Of a stretch of 64,000 nt of DNA, positions 12,201-23,950 are shown piece after piece. Location: NCBI GenBank assembly GCA_017163975.1, contig JAFFSR010000347.1, positions 9,882,001 through 9,946,000 of the forward strand. Reading direction: 5' to 3'. The notes under the pieces are model-generated. The model did not search any database. It had not been told where the DNA came from and worked only from the letters and a program-made list of their open reading frames with translations. The translations under genes and the position numbers were made by a program. Every line of letters starts with the position of its first letter. Positions within the stretch are counted from its first letter, which is position 1. The stretch is from Anastatus disparis (taxonomy: Eukaryota > Arthropoda > Insecta > Hymenoptera > Eupelmidae).

Positions 12201-14253
12201 ACTGGACAAGGAAAATATTTAGCGTTTGTGACTATAAATTTAGCTTTTTTTATATTTTGTTCTCTGAAAATTTATCACAAAGGTTGAGCAAAATCCGTGA
12301 TCCAAAGATATGATACTCTCTCCTAGTAAATTTATTTAAAAATTAAATCTATGCACAAGTATATGAGATATTACTTTCATTGAATATATCCTATACAATT
12401 ATTAAGAAAAAGAATTATATTGTCATGTAATTAACTTAAAGAGACGTATAAATTACTGTTTAGTAAAATGAATGACATTGAACATTCAATTAAAAATATA
12501 GGTTATTATACAGTGCTAAATATTTATTTCATTTGAAAAAATATTATTTATTTATAATTTTAATAAAATAACATTAATTTAGATACATAAGTTTTAATTT
12601 AAAATCATTGATACCTTAAATTTAAAAATATTAATTTATAATTACATTCATGAAATAAAGTTTTAATAAAATATTTGTTTGAAATTAGAAAAGAATTCTT
12701 ACATAATTTTATTAAGTATAATTCAAAATAAAAATAAAATTCATAAATTTGTTATCCATTAGCATATTTATGGAATGAAAAATCATTTGGTGTTATTGAT
12801 TTGAAAGCTGTCATAATTACAAAATGTTTCCATATATTATTATTATTTTCGAAACGGACAATTTATTCGCAAACACAGTTGTGTATTCTTTAATGTGAGA
12901 GAATGGTAACTATTTAAAAATTGTTTAAAATAAGTTGGATACGAAGTTAGAACGTTTAAAAATTTATCTTTAAATCTTTGAATTCTATTTGAATTAAATT
13001 TTATTCAAATATTCTTTTATCATATTTAATGAATTTTTAATAAAATAATACACTTGTATATATGTATATGAGATATTTCATGTTCACTGACACAGTTAAA
13101 AAATAAAAATTGATAAAATTGAGGGAATAAGTTACAATTGGATCCCAAATTAAAAAAAAATAAATTTTAGAGTTCCAAATCTTTTTTTTAATTAATGTTT
13201 TAATGAATTTTTGATTCAAAACTGTCGAACCAAAGTAAAAATTTAATAGAATCATTTTTCTTATAAATAAAATATAAAATGTAATTGAATTTTTTAAAAT
13301 TACAATATGTAAATTTTTTAGCTTATCTGATTGGTGAAAGGTTATTATTCAATATACAAAAAAAACCTAATAGGAAACTTGCCTGATTAATTTTCTCAAA
13401 TTCAACGAGGAAATAACTGAAAACTTCTTAATTTGCAAAAGAGTCAGAAAAATATTCATTTTATAATTGATTATAAGATCTTTTTTCTCTCCTTAATTTT
13501 GAAGAAAATATACGAATAAATTTTTTATCAGATATCATTTAGATAGATAGATAGATATTCATTAAATTATATTAACTGATTAAGTCGACTTAGTAAATAT
13601 TTTCATGTAAAATATTGATCAACTTCATTTTATTATAAATAATTAATGAATATACTAAACAAGATATCTAATTTTTGAAATTCGAGTAAATATTAAAGTA
13701 TAACGAAACATTAGTCCTTGTTTAATTTAATAAACGTTTCATGTAATATGTTAATAAATAAAATTTAATCTAAATAATATTAAAGAATTAAAACATTTAC
13801 TTGTTTAATAATCATATAAATACTTTTTGAATGAAAATTAAATTAACACATAATTTAAATTGACGTAAAGTATTAATATCGACTTTTGCAGTACTAGAAT
13901 CTAGAAAGTCGAAGTATACGAACTCGCAACGTTGTCTCTGTGCTCGGTCTCGGCTTGCGGCAAGCGAGACGCCGATGAGTCGAAGCAAGCAACTACACAA
14001 CGCTAAAAGTTGTGCTCGATTTCGGCTGTCGGCATGGATGATGCCGACGAGTCGAAGCGATTGACCCGGCAATGCAGTCGCAGTGCTCCACTCGGATTCG
14101 CGTTACTATACTGTACAGACGGTCGCAATGATTGACTGCGGTATAGTCACACATAAACCTACTACGATTTTGTGTATACCTATGCTTCGAGTGTTGTTCG
14201 CATTCCGCTAATACGATCAACTTCGCAGCGCTGGATTCGGGTTCTTTTTTCAG
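9266..14253. mobile_element. 5-kb long-TIR DNA element without visible transposase
   Basis: The termini CTCAAAAAAAACCCGAATCC (9266 on) and, inverted, GGATTCGGGTTCTTTTTTCAG (ending 14253) begin TIRs of about 875 bp: 9266-10143 and 13379-14253. The arms are near-identical along their length, including a mirrored ATCT microsatellite (about 9961/13545) and TCGACTTAATCAGTTAATAT. The internal 3.2 kb is AT-rich without a convincing reading frame. It is either a non-autonomous derivative or has a fully decayed interior. The element starts about 520 bp upstream of the receptor exon. Confidence 0.7.
9280..9625 (+). repeat. GC-richer outer TIR segment with internal duplicated block
   Basis: This outer 350 bp of the left TIR (mirrored at about 13895-14240) is much richer in GC than its surroundings. 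It contains two degenerate direct repeats of about 70 bp, starting CTTCGACTCGTCGGCATC (near 9463) and CTCCGACTCGTCGGCGTC (near 9534), both ending near GCGTTGCG/ACGTTGCG. Open frames of 75 and 86 aa occur in both arms, but only because the arms are inverted copies. A protein role is not supported. Confidence 0.6.
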
Positions 14254-14281
14254 TATATACTTTCTTTGAATATAGTCCTGT

Positions 14282-14356
14282 GTGGCTATCTCGTGCGGAC
14301 AAACCTATAGAGCGTATGTACTGCGCACCATTGACTTGTCTACACGAGATAGCCAC
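14282..14356. other. Perfect 14-bp inverted repeat (hairpin)
   Basis: GTGGCTATCTCGTG at 14282-14295 is exactly inverted at 14343-14356 with a 47-nt loop. It lies just outside the long-TIR element and may be a remnant of a small transposon. Confidence 0.6.
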
Positions 14357-14419
14357 GCTGATATAGTCCCTAAAAATTGTGAAAAAATTATTTTCAACCA
14401 ATATGATATGCAGTATTAA

Positions 14420-14799
14420 GAGCAGGCCGGATTCGCTGTCCTTGTCTAATTGAGATTTTTGTTATTTACTCAAGTATTAATCGGTGTATCTGCAAATTGA
14501 AGGTGAAGCGGAATAGATATTCTTATTACAAATATTTATGCACATGAAAAAAAATTTATCGCTTTATTTTGAGAAAAGTAAGGAACGCGAAAATATTATA
14601 AATATAAACTTTTACTTCGGCGTTCTTTACTTCTCTAAAACAAAGTGGTAGAATTCTTTTTTCTTGTGCATAGATATTTATAATAATAATATCTATTACA
14701 CTCAACCTTTGATTTGAAGATACACTGATTAATACTTAAGTAAATAACAAAAAACTCAATTTTTATTTGGTCGGTATCAGATTCTACTCTGGCCTGGTC
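14420..14799 (+). mobile_element. TTAA-flanked fold-back MITE, copy 1
   Basis: TTAA duplications (14416-14419, 14800-14803) flank termini GAGCAGGCCGGATTC and, inverted, CTACTCTGGCCTGGTC. The whole 380-bp element is an imperfect palindrome; phrases TTGTTATTTACTCAAGTATT and GTAAGGAACGC(G/C) pair across the centre. TTAA duplications are typical of piggyBac and Kolobok type transposases, but no coding capacity is present. A second copy in opposite orientation lies at 24951-25334. Confidence 0.8.
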
Positions 14800-15014
14800 T
14801 TAATGAGTGTATATATAAACAGCAAATGATGATACAAACGAAACGCTTACCAAACAGCTGTATTTATTGCTAGGTGATATTCTGGGAGATGTATGTCCTA
14901 ATCCTTATGATTATTTTCGACAAATGCAGTAATCATCATTTCCAACAAGGAAGGGTCACCAATTGTACCTTATGTTATTGAAATACATTTTAAATTAAGT
15001 AAGTATATCTACAT

Positions 15015-18000
15015 CACGCTTCGTCTAAAGGAAGTTTAAATGAAAATGTTTTGTTGTCTCAAAATTCATTTTGATTATGATTTTTAGATATCTTAAACAT
15101 ATTTTGACATACTTTTTAAAATTAATTTACGTGGCCGATTCATAAAAAGTTAAGTTTAAATGAACAAATATTGTTTTATTAGGCAACATTATTATAAATA
15201 TATAAATAGAAATAACAAATAAGTAAATAACTATCCCCCATTTATTTTATATCACCTGTATGTTAAAAACATTCATTTACGGTATTAATATGCATTAAAT
15301 CTATAATTATAAAACGACTGATATATATAATTACTTAAGAAATGAGAAATAATATATACAAAGCTAGAAAATTTTTTTCATAGCTACAATCTTAAGGTTC
15401 GTTATATTCTCACCTAATTCATTGTATACAAATAAAATAAACATTGAAAAGGTTACAGCTAACAGTACTCGATACTATTTATTATTTATAATATAAAGAT
15501 CATATGCAAATACAATTTTTGGAATTTAAAGTGATATATAATCTTAAAGAAAATTTAGTATAGCATTTGACTTCGCGCAGCAACGTTCGTTCAATTTATT
15601 TAATTTCATTCAATTTAAAAATAGTGATTGTCAATTATGAACTTGCAAAGTAATTCGGCCAGAACTCACGAACAAAATCGGCATAATATGTGTTTGATGT
15701 GTAAAAGGAAGCCGAAAAAAAGCATTATAAAACTACAGGTAAAATAGGAACTCAAATCGAATTGTTATTTCCTGATTTTAATGAGATGGATTTGCGTTTA
15801 CCTGCTGTAGTTTGTGGTGCTTGTAGGTTTAAAATTACAAGAGCTAATATGAATACAAGTTTAAAAAGTTCACTTCAGATGCTAGACTTCTCAAAATATC
15901 ATTTAAAAATGAAAACGCGCAGTACATCAAAGTCAGAAAAAGAGTGTGGCCGTACTTTATGTAATGAAATTAGATTCAGACAAAGAAGTTTTGAAATTGT
16001 TAATACTAAAAAAAAAGGAATCTCGCAAACCACTGAAGAAGACTAGTAGGCGATGTTCGAATTGTTTAACTTCAATAGCTAAAGGTATAAGTCATAAATG
16101 TACTTCAACAACATTCCTAAAAAATGTTCAAGAAGGTATCAAAACTCCAAAGCAAAGTGAACATTTGATTTCTAAATTATTAGTCAAAAGGAAAGTTGAA
16201 AATAAATTAAATGACAAAGCAGAAAGGACGAATGTTGCACTATCTCTATCGCAACAGCGTGGTAAACCATTAAATATTATCGTAAATGCAAAAGAAAAAA
16301 ACAAATACACTAAATATCGTCTAATGATTTATGTGATTTGCAGAATGATTCAAATTTATCTGATCGTCAGAAACGTGATTTTTCTAAATTTATAAGAAAA
16401 AAAACATGTTCACGAAATATTATTGAGCCTTATACCCGAGAAAAAAATTTTCAAAAGTCTCATAGTTTGGATGAATTTTTTAAAAAGCATTCATTGGATT
16501 TCGAAATTGTAAAAAATGAGGTTGTTACGAAAATTCCAAGCTCTGCTGTTATTTGCACCGATTTGATTTTGTTTATACAACATATTATTCATAATAGAAA
16601 TATTTTTTATTTTCACTTGAATTTTGGTATTGATAGTCGTGGAGGTTCTTTAAAATTCACCTCATCTATTCAATCTAAAAATGAAGATAATAACATTGAA
16701 AAAAATACTTCTAAGAATTCTAAAAAATGGAAGGACACTGGAGTAAAGAAGATATTTATTATTGCTCTTGCTCCAGATACACAAGAAAATTATAACAATG
16801 TAAAACTTTTGTGGTCAAAACTAAAAATTAATGATTGTTTGATTGAATATCCAGGAACAATTACAACTGACTTGAAACTTTCAAACATAATTACAGGTTT
16901 AACGAATAGCGCAAGTTATTGTTAATGTATTTGGTGTGATGTCACGAAAACTAATTGAGGTTTGTGTGGTACTTTGAGAACAACAACTAGCTGTATGTCT
17001 AATTATAATAACTGGTGTGATTATGGAAAGGTAAAAAAAAAAGTTAAAGATTTCAAAAATTGTATCAATCCACCTTTGTTTTATTCAGATGATGATAAAC
17101 TAATTTTAGATGTAATTCCTTCTCCAGAATTACATCTTCTATTAGGCTGTGTTAACACACTTTATAGTAATATGTTTAAGTTATATGCCGATATTGCTAC
17201 AAAATGGGCGCATCAAAGTAACGTAGAAAGAAGTTACAGTAATGGTGATAACTTTTCGTTTGCAGGAAATGCATGTAACGCATTACTGAATAATGTTGAT
17301 AAACTTCAACAGATATGTGAAGTTAACATTGGAGGTCTAGCAGGTTCCATGGCATATCTAGATACTTTTAGAAAATTTAAAATAGTCGTTGACGCCTGCT
17401 TTTCTCTAAATTTGAAGCTAGATTTTGAACAAAATATTAAAGAATTCAAAAAAAGTTACAAAGTCTTAGGAATCTCAATAACATCAAAAGTGCATACAAT
17501 TTTTAATCACGTAGCACAATTTTGTTCAAAACACCAGATGGGCTTAGGATTTTTCGGAGAGCAAGCTACAGAATCAGTGCATTATGATTTTAATAAAAAG
17601 TGGATGGATTATAAAGTATCAAAACAGAATGAAAATTATACTACAAAATTACTTCGAGCTGTACGTAGCTACAATAGTGCACATATATAGATTTGTATAA
17701 ACTTATTTAAAGTTTAATAATTAATGTATATGAAAATGAAATTGAACATTTTTATGTTTGTTTGTTAAAAAATGTATTTTTTTGTTTACTGTTAACGTGT
17801 TATTGTTCATTAAACTCTTATTTATGTACGCGACCGGTATTTTTTCATTTGCTATTATATTTAAATATTAAATGTTGATATCCAATAAAATGATATATTT
17901 TCATTTAAACCCAAGTTTCTATAGATCTGCCACGTAAAGTAATTTTAAAAAGTATGTTAAAATATGTTTAAGATGTATAAAGATCACAATCAAAATGAAT

Positions 18001-18049
18001 TTTGAGGCAACAAAACATTTTTATTTAAACTTCCTTCAGGTGAACCGTG
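15015..18049 (+). mobile_element. 3035-bp DNA transposon, about 120-bp TIRs, ACAT duplication
   Basis: The left end CACGCTTCGTCTAAAGGAAG (15015) and the inverted right end CACGGTTCACCTGAAGGAAG (18049) start TIRs of about 120-125 bp (to about 15138 and from about 17927, both closing on TTACGTGGC). The element is flanked by a 4-bp direct duplication ACAT (15011-15014 and 18050-18053). It contains one broken gene (15637-17690). The superfamily is not assigned: Sola and Academ elements also make 3-4 bp duplications, but no diagnostic motif was verified. Confidence 0.8.
15637..17690 (+). pseudogene. TE-borne protein of a widespread unclassified family
   Basis: Protein segments in three frames are collinear. 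The N-terminal part has Cys pairs (CLMCKRKP, then CGACRFK and CSNC...HKC), consistent with zinc-binding modules. The middle has VICTDLILFIQHI, FIIALAPDTQENY and VTTDLKLSNIITGL-like text. The well-kept C-terminal frame (16962-17690) has LILDVIPSPELHLLLG, VERSYSNGDNFSFAGNAC, CSKHQMGLGFFGEQATESVH and LLRAVRSYNSAHI. From memory, this architecture is common in arthropod and cnidarian predicted proteins annotated as uncharacterised. Frameshifts occur near 15950 and 16340, and a stop and a break near 16923. Its place inside a TIR element suggests it is the transposase, but no catalytic triad has been demonstrated. Confidence 0.65.
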
Positions 18050-18347
18050 ACATATTCAATAATATTTAATAATAGTACTTGCTATACATCATATGCTAAT
18101 GATAATGCTATTAACCTGTTGATAATAGTTATTTGTGATAAATTTATCCGTAAGTCTTGATAAATTTATTATTTGTAATTCTGCAACTTGTGAAAGCATT
18201 GAAATCGGCATTTTTAATTACTTTGATCAGTTCTACTTTATGTTTCTTTGAGTTTAAAAGTGTACTTCAACGTGTTAAATATAGCAGTATAAAAACAACA
18301 AGAACAGTTTTTCATTTTTCAGTATTAAATCTTTAGAGTAGAATAAA

Positions 18348-18865
18348 ATGATGGTAAATCCCATGAACGTGTTAAACTTGCTTTTAATAACATTTCAAGC
18401 ATTTAATCTAAAAGAAACTCCAATAACACAGCGAGAAAGAGATTTAAAAGAGCATTTTGAACAAATTTTGCATGAGTTTAATGAATTTGAAGTTGTTGAG
18501 GATGAAACTCTTGATTTTGCATAAAAATATTTAAATGCAGGTATTAAAAGATAATGAAAGAGATAGTATTACAGATAAAAGTTTTCAGCAATGCACATCA
18601 GACGTTGAAGAATTGGATCATCATTATAAAGCAAGAGCAGTAGAGTATAGAGAAAAAATAGTTAGAATTTTTTCATTTGTGTTAGAAAATTTCAAAGCTG
18701 CTGTTGATGCTGGACATATTATTTATGATATAGATCTACAAAAATGGGCCCTGCAAGCACAAAAAAATATTGGTCATGAAGATTTTCGTTTCAAAGCATC
18801 AAAACATTAAGTAAAAAATTTTAAGAGAGCCCATAGAATTGTTGGAAGAAAAATGAATAAAGGGT
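18348..18865 (+). pseudogene. Transposase fragment with CENP-B/Tc5-type DNA-binding domain
   Basis: An ATG frame from 18348 (MMVNPMNVLNLLL...) runs to a stop at 18525. A second frame (18535-18810) contains VLENFKAAVDAGHIIYDIDL, QKWALQAQK and FRFKASKHW-like residues, followed after a stop by KNFKRAHRIVGRKMNK. This order (helix, basic residues, RFKASK..W..NFK..H.IV.RK) is the C-terminal half of the CENP-B-type helix-turn-helix found in pogo/Tigger-type transposases. The catalytic DDE domain is absent, because the sequence changes to unrelated repeat after 18865. Confidence 0.6.
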
Positions 18866-19590
18866 CTAGCCGGGTAAGATAAGTGAATTGCCCCCAGAGG
18901 CAGAGAGAAAAACTGATATGGCCATTATATTCTATATAAAAAAAATATACATCTATACAAATTTTCAGCCTTCTAAACTTAAACCTAACCTCAAAAACGC
19001 AATTTTTCATTTTTTGAGTCTCTTAGCTCTATCTCCGTCAATTTTTAAGCTAGAATACTCTTTTTTTTTAAATTTAGGTTTTTTGAAGCCCTATAAATTA
19101 GTCTCCGATGGTTTTTTTGTAGGTGCAAAATTCAAATTTCTAGAGACGTTTGAAATTTTTTTCTTGAGATATTTCGAAAACTAAGATATACAACACTTTG
19201 GAAAGAATATATAATATTTATTTATGCACCAAAAGTATGTAAAAATTTTTTCTGATCTTTAAAAGTGGTGGAACAACGTCAAAAAGGAAAAAATCGGTTT
19301 TTTTGCGTATTTTTGCCTATACACGGCTTAGCCCTCGTATCTTACACTTCCGTTTGCAATATTTTTTAGTGAAATTTTATTTTTTGAGACACTCTGGGCT
19401 GTAATATATCGAGATTAACTCGGAATTTTCCAATTTTCACGTTAAGGCGCTCCCAGAGACCTTATAAACCCATTGTACTGATAAAAAAAAATGTCCCGTC
19501 AGGTGAAACTCGTATTATAATCCATAAAACTATGCATATATTCTTCTACAGTATATCTAAATATATATAATTCAATACTATAAGCAGGAA
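18866..19590. other. Repeat-like AT-rich DNA, no gene
   Basis: Contains phrases typical of dispersed insect repeats (GAGATATTTCGAAAACTAAGA, poly-T runs) but no boundary, palindrome or coding signal that could be fixed. Confidence 0.4.
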
Positions 19591-19709
19591 TATACAGATA
19601 TACTGAATGTATTGTTTCGAATTATCACTCAAACACGACCTAACGGGAGCAATCATCCTAATTCTTCCCAGTGCGCCTGAACTCATGTGTACTGCATTTC
19701 TATTTACAG
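19591..19709 (+). repeat. 120-bp repeat, inverted copy at 26583-26701
   Basis: Shares long phrases with the reverse complement of 26583-26701 (AAACACGACCTAACGGGAGC, AATCATCCTAATTCTTCCCA, AACTCATGTGTACTGCATTT). The two copies are about 7 kb apart and convergent. They could be the ends of one large composite element or independent copies. Confidence 0.7.
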
Positions 19710-19824
19710 AAACAGGATTCGCAAGAGCTTTAACCACCTATTTGCTGAAAAAGTTATTCGATCACTTGTTTCAAGGCAATGGATGTCTAATTTTAAGATT
19801 AATTAATGATTGAAACTATCATTT

Positions 19825-19941
19825 AAATATTTGCAATACCTGAGGTAAAACATCTTTGCTTGAGAAAAATTAATGTAATTTGATAATTAAATTAATTTTT
19901 CTCATGCAAGGATCTTTTATCTCAGGTATTGCAAATATTTG
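19825..19941. mobile_element. Short fold-back sequence
   Basis: AAATATTTGCAATACCTGAG at the left is inverted as CTCAGGTATTGCAAATATTT at the right; the inner TTGAGAAAAATTAAT also pairs. About 117 bp, non-coding. Confidence 0.65.
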
Positions 19942-20153
19942 AATAATTTCTTTATTTTTCATCTATAACTTTAACTTGCTCATAATAAAAATAATTAACC
20001 ATCTATATTATTCTATTTTTAACCGAATTCAAAAAGGAGGAGGTTCTCAATTCGACTAAATTTTTTTTTTTTTTTTTTTTTTTTATGTCTGTTACCTCAT
20101 AACTCCGTCATTTCTTAACCGATTCGAAAAAACTTTTTCTTATCTGATAGAGA

Positions 20154-20510
20154 ATGTCTGCAGGAAGGTCCCATACGTGTCCTATAATTATTGGACCAAT
20201 ATTCGGTTTGTATGACCCAATTATCAAATTAAGAAAACTGGGAGTTTTGTTCTCTCTCTCTCTCTCTCCCTCCCTCTCTCTCTCTCTCTCTTACCTGAGC
20301 TTGAATATGTATACATGCATACATAACGACACTGTGCTGTTGAGCCTTCTTTCTTTCCTGCTATATATTGCTTGGTGGTATACTAATGCATGCGTTATGA
20401 ATTAATAATGAAAGTTTAATGTAATTAGTGGGTCTACCTATATTTGCGTTTTTAGTGAGGGGATTCACTAGAAGATAGAAAATAAAAATTTTTCAAAAAA
20501 AAAAATTTTT
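20154..20510 (+). repeat. Dispersed repeat with (CT)n tract, copy 1
   Basis: From the CT tract (about 20251-20292) through TTACCTGAGCTTGAATATG, GCTGTTGAGCCTTCTTTC, ATATATTGCTTGGTGGTA to GGGGATTCACTAGAAGATAG, the sequence matches the reverse complement of about 61960-62165. A poly-T run sits at 20061-20084. The 83-aa frame across it is low-complexity. Confidence 0.7.
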
Positions 20511-20540
20511 TAACAAAAAACAAAACCGACTTAAAAAAAA

Positions 20541-20998
20541 AATTTTTTAACAAAAAACAAAACCGACTTCAAAAAAATGCACTAAAAAGTTACAAATAAT
20601 TTTTGATCTTCAATAATTATACGCATACTACGCATCTAACTTAACACATGAGTAGCAAACATTTTATAGATTATCTAATCATTTGTAAACAGCACCAACA
20701 AATTATATTTTTTTTAATTCACAAAAAAATATTTTCGAAGTCGGCGTCAAATTCTACATCTGTGCAGAACAATTCAACAACTTGACGCCGACTTCGAAAA
20801 TATTTTTTTGTACATTAAAAAAAAATATAATTTGTTGGTGCTGTTTACAAATGATTAGATAATCTATAAAATGTTTGCTACACATGTGTTGAGTTAGATG
20901 CGTAGTATGCGTATAATTATTGAAGATAAAAAATTATTTGTAACTTTTTAGTGCATTTTTTTTAAGTCGGTTTTGTTTTTTGTTAAAAAATTTTTTTT
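20541..20998. mobile_element. Near-perfect palindrome (about 225-bp arms)
   Basis: The left arm runs from TTTTTTAACAAAAAACAAAA to CGAAGTCGGCGTCAA (ending 20750). The right arm mirrors it from TTGACGCCGACTTCG (20782) to TTTTGTTTTTTGTTAAAAAA. The spacer is about 31 nt. Arms differ at only a few positions (for example CACATGAGTAGC against CACATGTGTAGC), pointing to a young fold-back element. A related single arm lies at about 61705-61860. Confidence 0.8.
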
Positions 20999-20999
20999 G

Positions 21000-22710
21000 A
21001 TTAGTAAACTCATTTGATTATCGAATAAAAAAGTATTGATTCAAAGAAAATGCTTTTTTGTTACGTAATATAAAAAAGTTTATAAAATCAGTTACATTTA
21101 TTGTTATCTAAAAATATGCAAGAAATACAATTTTTTGGTTATAATATATATTCATACATACACATACATTAAAATATGTATAATTATAATATAATTCAGT
21201 TTAGTTAATTTTGATTATAAATAAAATTTTGGAATATATTTTCTTTTGTTCGACCATTAGATTACTATCAACAAAGTTGTAGGACATTGTAACCAAACAC
21301 TTTAAGGCTTTTTATAGGCTCCGCTAATTGGTCATCTGGATACATTCATACAACACTTACAATCTAATATTTGATTTCTTCGCTATAGCAGTGGACCATT
21401 GACCACTGCTCTAAGGTAATAAACGTTGAAATGATTTTTTGAGTTTATATTTATAAGATTGTAAAGGGGTTTGTAAAAAATAATAATAAAACTAATTATC
21501 TAGGTAGATCTATTATTGTTTTTTAATATTTTAATATCTATTTGTATTTTTACATTTTTTTCTTCATTAACGAGAGGATATTTTTTTGTACAATGTTAAA
21601 GAAGATCTGACACTCGTAACAAGTTGCAGTTTTTTATATCTACTTTACATGTAGATAGTAATGACTGTAACTACCTTGCCTCTCACCAAATTATATATAT
21701 GAGAAATTTACATTTGAATATTGTAAGTCATAACTATCATTAAATTAAAAGTGAAAATTCTTATGTAAATACTTGACTAAGAAGAAAATCAGTTATAATT
21801 ATTTTTATCTAAATATACAGTAGATATTAAAAAATAAAAGTCGAGATAAAAGTCCTTGCAACTATCAGATCTTTTGTAATGTCATGCAAAGAAATATACT
21901 TCCATAAGTAAAGAAGCACGTATAAGATTAAAGATACATATTAAAACAAACAAAGAATATCAATATCTACCTAGATAATAGATCTCATCATAATTTTTGT
22001 ATAAAACTCAATAGAGTTTTGTATTGGACTCTTACTCATTCTCATAAAATATAATAGATATGATAAAATATAACCATTGTCATAATAAATTTCAAAGATT
22101 CTGCTTGAATAAAGATTTTTTTTTGGTAAATGCTTATTTTGTAAGTAATATTTACAACAACTTTTTAATAAAAATTAACAGAAACAAAATTCTATAATAA
22201 TTTAATTTACTATAATATTTACAATCTAGTTCATTAGCTTTTCTTTGCACTATAAAAATGAATCAAAAGTCCAAAAATGGTATCAAAATAATATAGGCTA
22301 CAATGCAAATGATAGTTTTAAACAAAAATTGTGTTTAAGTTTTCCGATATATCAACATACAAAAATATTTCAGATACTTAAATATAATTTTTATATATTT
22401 TTTCATAGTTTAAAATGCATATTACATACAAACAAACACATTCACAAATATAATATAAATTATTTTAATTAAGATTGTATACATGAAGGTTATTTTTTAA
22501 TTTTTTTTGTGTGTAATTCAATATTTATAATCCTACAAAACATATAGAATATACAGAATATTTACTTATGAAATAAGTAACCAAATATCACTTGACAACA
22601 AATCGCCAATAATCAAGTCTAATTTGTAGTTGTTCTAGTTTGATTAGTCTTATGACAAGTTTAATTTATTCACTAATTGGAATTACACATGCAAGATATA
22701 ACATGAATAC
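21000..22710. other. No gene seen
   Basis: AT-rich; open frames here (for example 22245-22472) have no recognisable content. A small hairpin AGCAGTGG...CCACTGCT lies near 21388-21411. Confidence 0.5.
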
Positions 22711-23201
22711 TACACTGAGAGAAAATTCATGCTAATAGAGCATGCGAACTGCCATCTATGCGAGCATATAAAACATTGATACAAATATGACAGGCCGTGA
22801 GAAGCTCTATTAGTATTGGATTACCTTATACTAAAAAAGATTGTATGGAGAGTAACTAAAGCATGAACGGCATTCACTGATGACTCGCGTGGTATACTTC
22901 GATGACTCCCCACTCTCATATCCTTTGTTTGCTTGAGTCGCCTCCTCTTTTGGGTGGCGACTCGAGCAAACACGGTTGGTCTATACCCAAAATTATGTTG
23001 CAAATTTCTTTAACGTATTTTCGTAGCGTGAATCTTTTATTTCTTTTCTTTTCTTTTTTTATGAAGGGAGATACGTTATAAATATAACCTGTTAAACTTT
23101 TTAACTTTAAATAATAAATTTTTAACTTAAAATTTAATTATTTTAAACCGCTGGGGGGGGGCAGATGAGCATGTACGATTTTACGCCAAAAATATTTCGG
23201 A

Positions 23202-23273
23202 GTCGCGTTGGTCTAGTGCGTAACGTTCACGCTTTTCCTTTTGAGTACGCGAGTTCAACTCTCGGCTAGGGTC
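23202..23273 (+). ncRNA. tRNA-like sequence in left arm
   Basis: GTCGCGTTGGTCTAGTGCGT resembles an A-box/D-arm (TGGTCTAGTGCG) and CGAGTTCAACTCTCG a B-box/T-arm (core GTTCAACTC). About 72 nt separate the start from the closing GGCTAGGGTC, and a T9 run follows at once as a possible Pol III terminator. The acceptor stem does not pair fully and the anticodon arm is unclear, so this is a degenerate tRNA-derived (SINE-type) sequence, not a functional tRNA gene. Confidence 0.5.
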
Positions 23274-23878
23274 ACTTTTTTTTTATTGTTTTAATATTTT
23301 TTATTCCTTTTTATATTTATTTTTTTTTAGATTTTGTATTTTTTTAATAATTTTAAAATTTAATTTTTCACAAGTACGCTTGTTTTTTTCAATGAAAATT
23401 TTTTAAAAATAAATTATTCTTTATAGGTAGTAATTACAAATATTGATAAATAAATAATAGTGATGTTTATTTTATAATAGTGATGTTTATTTTATAATAG
23501 TGATGTTTATTTTATAATAGGATAGTTTAATTTATTTATAATTTAGTTTATAAAATTTACAATGAATTACAATAAATAAATAAAACTGAGTTATTATTAT
23601 TTATATTATAATATATATTGTATATTGAAATATGTTTATAAAGATAAAATTGAACTATAGTATTGTAAATATCACTATTATTTATTTATTAATATTTTAA
23701 ATTATTTTCTATATTAAATAATTTATTTAAAAATATTAATAAAAAAAACGAGCATATTTTAAGTAACTTGTGAAAAAATAGATTTTAAAATTAATAAAAA
23801 AATAGAAAATAAAAAAAATATAAATAAAAAAAAGCAATAAAAACTATTAAAATAATAAAAAAAAAATTAAAAAAAAAG

Positions 23879-23950
23879 ACCCTAGCCGAGAGTTGAACTC
23901 GCCTACTCAAAAGGAAAAGCGCGATCGTTACGCACTAGACCAACGTTACT
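23879..23950 (-). ncRNA. tRNA-like sequence in right arm
   Basis: Inverted partner of the left-arm tRNA-like sequence. It keeps the GAGTTCAACTCTCGGCTAGG stretch and GGTCTAGTGCGTAACG, with small differences between the boxes. It also runs into a T-rich stretch on its own 3' side. Confidence 0.5.

Noticed and set aside
23202..23273. Functional tRNA gene
   Set aside because: The acceptor stem and anticodon arm do not fold convincingly, and the sequence occurs as a mirrored pair inside a transposon; called tRNA-like only.
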